Notes under the pieces: generated by a model | What the model was told of the DNA's origin: nothing | What the model saw: the letters and a program-made list of their open reading frames with translations, nothing else | The model's database searches: none | Translations under genes and position numbers: made by a program | Part shown: piece by piece, positions 29,905 to 35,685 of the stretch | Layout of the letters: every line of letters begins with the position of its first letter | Position numbering within the stretch: position 1 is the first letter of the stretch | Assembly: GCA_020860905.1 (NCBI GenBank) | Contig: JAJBTJ010000130.1 | Span: 1 to 35,685, forward strand | DNA length: 35,685 nt | Reading direction: 5' to 3' | Source of the DNA: Parabacteroides sp. | Lineage (GTDB): Bacteria; Bacteroidota; Bacteroidia; Bacteroidales; Tannerellaceae

Positions 29905-29962
29905 GACAAAAATTTCCGGTTGGTACGTTGTCGCACAAAACGCGCAACGTACCAACCGGAAA
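29905..29962 (-). terminator. Rho-independent terminator downstream of the A2M gene
   Basis: Perfect 18-bp inverted repeat TTTCCGGTTGGTACGTTG / CAACGTACCAACCGGAAA with 14-nt loop; on - strand followed by TTTTTG. Confidence 0.8.
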
Positions 29963-29994
29963 CCGGATTTATACACCGGCGCTTTTCCGCCCCG

Positions 29995-32900
29995 CTACTT
30001 TACTTCCGTAGTTTCGCCCTGCGTATTAGCCTGTACCAAATGATTATACATCGCTTCGCAACGAACGGGCGGCAAATAGAAAATGCCCGGATAAACAGCC
30101 GCCAGGTTGATTTTTACCGTTACCTGCCTGCCCGAAGGCAAGGCATCGATATACGTATACACGCGGTCGTCGCGAATATCCTGGTAACTGATATAGTTAC
30201 CGGTAGCCGCCCGGGTTCGTCCGGCTCCGGCATCCGATGCAGAAGCGCTGCCGGTAGCAGACGGGCCCGTATCGCCGTTATCGCTCATATAACGCGTATT
30301 GAGTATCTCCCATCCGGCCGGGAACACCTGCGTAAGCACCAGGTAATCCAGCTTTTCCGGGGTGGGATTCTTTACCGTTACCACAGCGGTAAAATTATCG
30401 CCCTGCTGCAAGCTCTTTACATTTAACGGGCCGCCTCCGGCGCCCACATAGCTCACGGCAATCGAAACGCCGTTGGCATAGGCCTCTTCGTCGCCTTGCT
30501 CGGGCACCCCTTCGGTAACTATCCGGGCAAAAAGCACAGACTTCCCGTTATTCCGGATTTCCATCGGCACGGTTCTACCGGTGTTTTTCAACAGCGAAGC
30601 CGTCCAGAAATCCTTTTTCGTAGCCACACTCTCTTTTTTGCGGTTGCAAATATACGTAAAATCCATTGAACCGGAGGTCGGGTATTTTTGCAAATAATCC
30701 GACAAGGCGATTAATCCGAACGAGGTGGTTTGCGTACTCATCCACTCATCGGAGCCGAACGCTTCGGACAATTCGCGCGCCAGCACGGCCGCCTCCTTCG
30801 CCTGGTCGAGCAGGCACAAGGCAAGGAGCTGAATCGCTTTATCCCGGTCGGGACTACCGTACGTGTCGGCGTAGTACGAAGCATTCTTCAACGGTTCGGT
30901 TTTCCGGGTTAACTCCAGCCCTACGTCTTTCCGCCCGATATTGGCATAAGCGGCGGCAAGCATCCAGCGGGTAGCGGAGTAAGTACCGGGAAACTCTTTC
31001 AACCGGTTCATGGCTCCTACTTCCGGCTCCGAAGCCAGCGACAAAACGAACAGCCGGTAAGCCTGTATCGCCTTTTCCGAGTCGACATCCGGTGTCGTCG
31101 CTTTCGTATTCCAGCTCCGGGCGACCTGCCGGATATTAGCCAATGCTCCTTTTTTCATATCGCCGGGTACCAGATACCCGTGCTTTTCGGCCTCTACCAG
31201 GAAATGAGTGGCATACGCCGTTCCCCAGCCGGTGGTGCTGGTCTGGCCCGGCCAGTAAGCAAACGCACCTCCCGCCACCTGGTACGAACGCAGGCGGCTG
31301 ATGGTTTCTTTCACCGCCGCCTCGGCCGTTTGTTTCTGCGAATCCGACAAATCGGCCAGCGCCGGAATATAGAGCTGCGGAAAGGCTTTCGAAACGATTT
31401 GCTCCACACACCCGTGCGGATACCCGATAAGGTACTTCAGCCGGCTGTCGAGGTTTAACGGCGGCACGGAAGCCACTTCGAGCGAAAGGTTGTTCGTTCC
31501 GTCGGCGCCCGGCAGCGGAACCTCTTCTTTCCAGGTTTCGCCTTCCTTCAACAAAATAGGAATCACCTTGGTTTGAGGTTGCCGTACCGAGCGGATTTCG
31601 ATGTCGGTATCGTACACGGCTTTGTCGTTACGCGACGTAGCGGTAAGCGTAACCCGTCCGGTCTTTCACGCGGATGCGGAACGACGCCATCTTATCGGTT
31701 TTTTTCGTAAAATCGAGCTCTTTTTCCGAATCGCCTACTATCTCCATATTATCCGAGCAAGCGATGGTAACCGCAACCTTCCCGATACCCGATTCGGTAG
31801 CGAACACCGTAGCCGGCACCACCATTTCCTCTCCCACGCCGATTACACGGGGCAACGTACCCAGCAACATAAGCGGCTTGCGCACCAATACGCTTTTCTC
31901 CGCATCGCCGTACGCCTCGCCGTTACCGGCAACCACCATGATACGCACGCGCCCGTTATAGTTAGGCATAGTATACCGGTGCTTCTGCTTCTCACCCTTT
32001 TTCAGTGCGAACGGCCCGTCGAATACCACGACCGGACGGAAACGGTTTACCGTGGCTTTCGGCCCTTTGTTCAAGGCATCGTCGCCACCGATGCTGAACA
32101 TCTGCTCGATACGGCCTCCGTAAGCCCCCACAATAAAATTATACAAGTCCCAGGTGCGCACACCCAACGCCTCGTGAGCGTTGAAAGCCTTCCACGGGTC
32201 GGGCGTAGAGAAACGGGTGAGGTCGAGCAACCCTTCGTCGACCACCGCCAGCGTATACGCCATCGCCTTGCCGTTTTGTTCGGAAACCACGATTTCGTAC
32301 GAAGTTTCGGGCTTGATTTCCTTAGCCGTCTGAATCACCGGCTGTAAATGGCTCTCGGGCGATGTAACGGTAACCGGCACCACCCCGTACATACGGATAG
32401 GCAAATCGTTCCGGGTAACGGCATGCGGCTGCAACAAGGTTACATATATATAAGCATTCGGCTGCATATCGGGAGTAACTTTCAGCTTCACCTGCGTTTC
32501 CTTGTCGGTACAGGTATAAGAAGATACCGACAACACCTTCGTTCCGGTTTCTATGCTCACAACGGCCCGGCTCCCCTGGGTAGAAGGGAATGTCACCACC
32601 ATTTCGTCGCCCGGCCGGTAAGTATCCTTGTCGGTTTTGAAAACCAGTTGAGTAGCCCCCTCGCCTCCCTCGCGGTTACGGCGCCCCTCCATATACGGCC
32701 AGTCGAAATAACTGAGTATGCCCGTAGAGTGGCGGCTACCCGCATCTTTCACGCGGATAAAGTAAGTACCCCAGTCGTCGTCGGGAAGATTCAAATCGAA
32801 AGTGCCTATTCCCTTCGAATCGGTTACCACTTCGAGTGTTTTGAATTTCCGGTTGTACGAGTCGGAAATATAATTCGCCAGCCGGCTTTCGCTGTCGGCA

Positions 32901-35587
32901 TCCCACCACCAATACCAGGATACCTTATAAATCTCGACGGTAAGCGGCACATTCGGCTGTGGCTCTCCTTTATAATCGACCGAAGCCACTTTATACGTAT
33001 AGGTGCGACCCGTATTCAGTTGGTCTTTATCCTGCTGCGGGCTCCATATCCCGGCATACCGCTCGTAAGGCGAGTACAGAATACGCGTTCCGTCGACACT
33101 GAAATCGCCCGACTCTTCGTACACCCGGGTAACCAGGTTACCCAACAGCATGCCGGGAGCCGAGTTACCTACCGTAATGTGGGCATTAATCACCGCATTT
33201 CCGTCGGCATCGGTTTTTCCGGAAATCAGCCGGCTTTCCTCGCTCTGGAACTGTTTTGCAGGGTCGTCGAAATAATAGTTCTTGAATTTTTCGAACCGGG
33301 TAGGAGTAGAAATGAACATGCCCTGCATCTCGTATTTCAGGTTCCGAGCCGTAGCCCCCTGCAACCATTCCACATGCAACCGGGCATCCAGCGGCTCTCC
33401 GGGAATCAACACCGTTTCGGGGATGGAAAGGTTTATCTTGAGCCGGTTCGGCTTGATAGCTTCGATGCGCACCCGCTTCGAAAAGGAAACGCCGCCCACC
33501 GACATGGTTACGTTCCACGCACCCGTGGGGACATCGGGCTCGGTAGGTACGTCGAATACATACACGCCCATTACGCCTTTGGTTTGTACCTTGCGCGCGT
33601 ACAGGCGCCCCAGCGGATTATACAACTCCATCACGACCGGATGCTCGGCCGGAAGCAGGGCATCGCGGTCGTTCAGCATAAACCCCAGGTGAAGCGTATC
33701 GCCCGGGCGCCACACGCCCCGCTCGCCGTAGATAAAGCCCTTGATTCCTTTTTGCACCACTTCGCCGGACACATCGAAAGAACTGAGCGACAAAGCGCTT
33801 CCGTCGTCCACCCGAAGGTAAGAACGTTGGGCGCCCAGCGATGCTTCCAGGTAATACGGTTTGCCTTCGGTAAGCTGGATTCGAGTCAACCCCTTGTTAT
33901 CGGTTATGCCTGCACCGACAGGTAGGCGCTGGTAATTATACAATGTTACCTTCACGCCTTGTTCCGGCGCAGTGGAAACGATGTTGTGAACCAGCACCGT
34001 CATCGTGTTGTTTTCGCCCGCCATAGCCATCAAGCCTAAGTTAGTGGCCAGTACGTTCCGCTCTTCCGTCTTGTTGAAATAGTAACTGTCGGAGCACGGG
34101 TCGTTCCGTTCTTCGTAATTGTAGTCCGACCAGTCGAGGTCGCCGTTATAATAATAGTAACCGCCGTTATCGAAGCGGCTGCTTTCTTCCCGGAACTTAA
34201 TTTTATCATCCGCCTCGATTTGCGAGGGTGAAAGCTCGGGCAACCGGTCGCCGCAGGGATAACCGGAGAGCCGTTTATCGAACGACAACTCGATGCGGTA
34301 AATGGCGCCCGGCTCGGGCTCCATCAGTTTATGCAAATCGAGCGCGTATGTATCCCAGCGGCTCAGGTCGGCCATGCCACTTTCGTCGAGCAGGATGGTT
34401 TTACGAGCCACCAGCCGGCCCACCTGCATCAGGTTCGACGAGCCGTCGAGGTCGTTATTCTGTAAGAACTGCCCGATATTCTGTTCGAATATCTTAATCA
34501 CGCGTACCACGACGCCCCGCAAATAAATAGCCCGGAAAGGAATAATCATTTCGGACGACTGCGGGACAATCACCCCTTTCCCGACAAATTCCACGGCCGG
34601 CAAGCGGGTATCGGCATCCACCTGCTCTACCACGCTTTTCTTCAAAGTTGTTCCGTCTTTGCTCCGGATTCCTTTATTCAGGTGCACGTTCAACGTTCCG
34701 GTACGGTCGTTATCGGGATACAGCCGGAGCTTGTTACCGGTTACATTCACCGCCTTGTTTTTGTTATCCGACAGGTAAGCCAGCCCTTCCATCGCCTGCG
34801 TTTCGTCGAGCAAGCGGGTAAAGGTCACTTCGATGAAGCGCTCGGGGACACGCTGGTACTCCACCCGGTAAACGGAAAAGTCGTTCTGCTGCGGGATAGC
34901 CGCCGAACAAAGCGTTTCGTCGGTTGCATACCCCAACTTATTGGAGAGCACCGAGAGCCACATACTGCGTTCCTTCCCGGCACCGGGCGATACGTTGCGG
35001 TAAGTTACCTCGTGTTTCTTTCCGTCGGCACTGTGCTGCCAGGCGGCTTCCGCTTTTTCCGACGAGGCGATAAGGCTTTCAACGGCTTCCGGTTTTTCCC
35101 GGTCGGCCGTATAAATCATATAGGTAACATCGTACCCGTTTTCATTCTTTTCATTGACGTCGAACGTTTCGAGGTATCCCCGGATAGCAGCCGGATAGGT
35201 AGAAAAAGTAAATGTAAACTCTTTTTCGGCATCCCGGGTATCGAACCACGACGACAAATCGGCCGTTACCTCGTACGTGGTATTCCGGTCGAATCCGTCG
35301 GCCGGCTTGAATACCACGGTGCGGTTGCCTTCGAAAGAAAACGCGCCTTTTACCGCCGGCTTGATTCTGATTTGTTTACTCAGCTTGGCGGCATCCTGTT
35401 TACCGGCAGGAATGTCGTGCGTAAAAATAAGGTAAACCGGTGAAAAACGGGAGATTTTACCCGAGGTAAAAGCACTTACATACGAGCTGTAAGGCAATTC
35501 GGGAGAGGCATCGCGCGTTTTATCCTTGCACCCCGTGGCGAGCAGGGCAACCAAGTACAGGCATAGCAGCCAAGACCATTTTTTCAT
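29995..35587 (-). pseudogene. alpha-2-macroglobulin family lipoprotein (about 1860 aa), interrupted by a 1-nt frameshift near 31653-31661
   Basis: Lipobox LVALLATGC in MKKWSWLLCLYLVALLATGCKDKTRD; MG and bait-region type domains; thioester motif HGCVEQ in the downstream piece; ORFs 31628..35587 and 29995..31617 join by removal of one base (VKDGRVTLTATSRNDKAVYDTDIEIRS). Confidence 0.88.
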
Positions 35588-35616
35588 AATTATTCCAATT
35601 AAGCGGTGATTAGAAA

Positions 35617-35624
35617 CAAAAGTA
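35617..35624 (-). promoter_or_regulatory. putative -7 element (TACTTTTG) of the A2M gene
   Basis: CAAAAGTA on + strand, 30 nt upstream of ATG 35587. Confidence 0.5.
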
Positions 35625-35685
35625 AAATTTAAATTCCTTATTTTAGCATCAAAAGCAGAAAGAATTGATGAAAATCGCTTCTATA

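Noticed and set aside
32348-33925. 525-aa + strand ORF antisense to the A2M gene
   Set aside because: Lies wholly inside a well-supported gene on the opposite strand; the translation is rich in R/H/G and resembles no family, as expected for antisense of GC-rich coding sequence.

Overview
This is a gene-dense chromosomal window of about 52% GC from a member of the Bacteroidota, probably Bacteroidales, judging by protein families and TAnnTTTG -7 promoter elements. It is mostly core metabolism: murB with an MBL hydrolase; an SDR oxidoreductase; a menaquinone operon (HAD-hotdog fusion, menF, menD, menB, menC, menE); an oxidative TCA operon (aconitase, icd, gltA); a porin-like protein; pheS-crcB-nth; a lone receiver domain; glnS; a TPR protein; a DUF368/PopT-like transporter; a cytidylate kinase-like protein; a MATE transporter; an fRMsr-type GAF protein; a PagL-like outer-membrane protein; and a very large alpha-2-macroglobulin lipoprotein. 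I found no CRISPR array, tRNA, rRNA, transposon, prophage or defence island. I do not see a convincing large new system. The observations most worth follow-up are: (1) a compact promoter / 24-codon ORF / terminator unit at about 2.90-3.03 kb on the minus strand, a candidate small RNA or microprotein gene; (2) a short ORF at 20.76 kb resembling the second helix of a HisKA domain without its H-box, beside a hybrid-kinase-like receiver; (3) three single-nucleotide frameshifts, in the porin, glnS and A2M genes, that look like sequencing or assembly indels; (4) the HAD-thioesterase fusion heading the men operon; (5) a GC-rich tandem/inverted repeat between menE and gltA. Family calls come from reading the translations; no database search was run.
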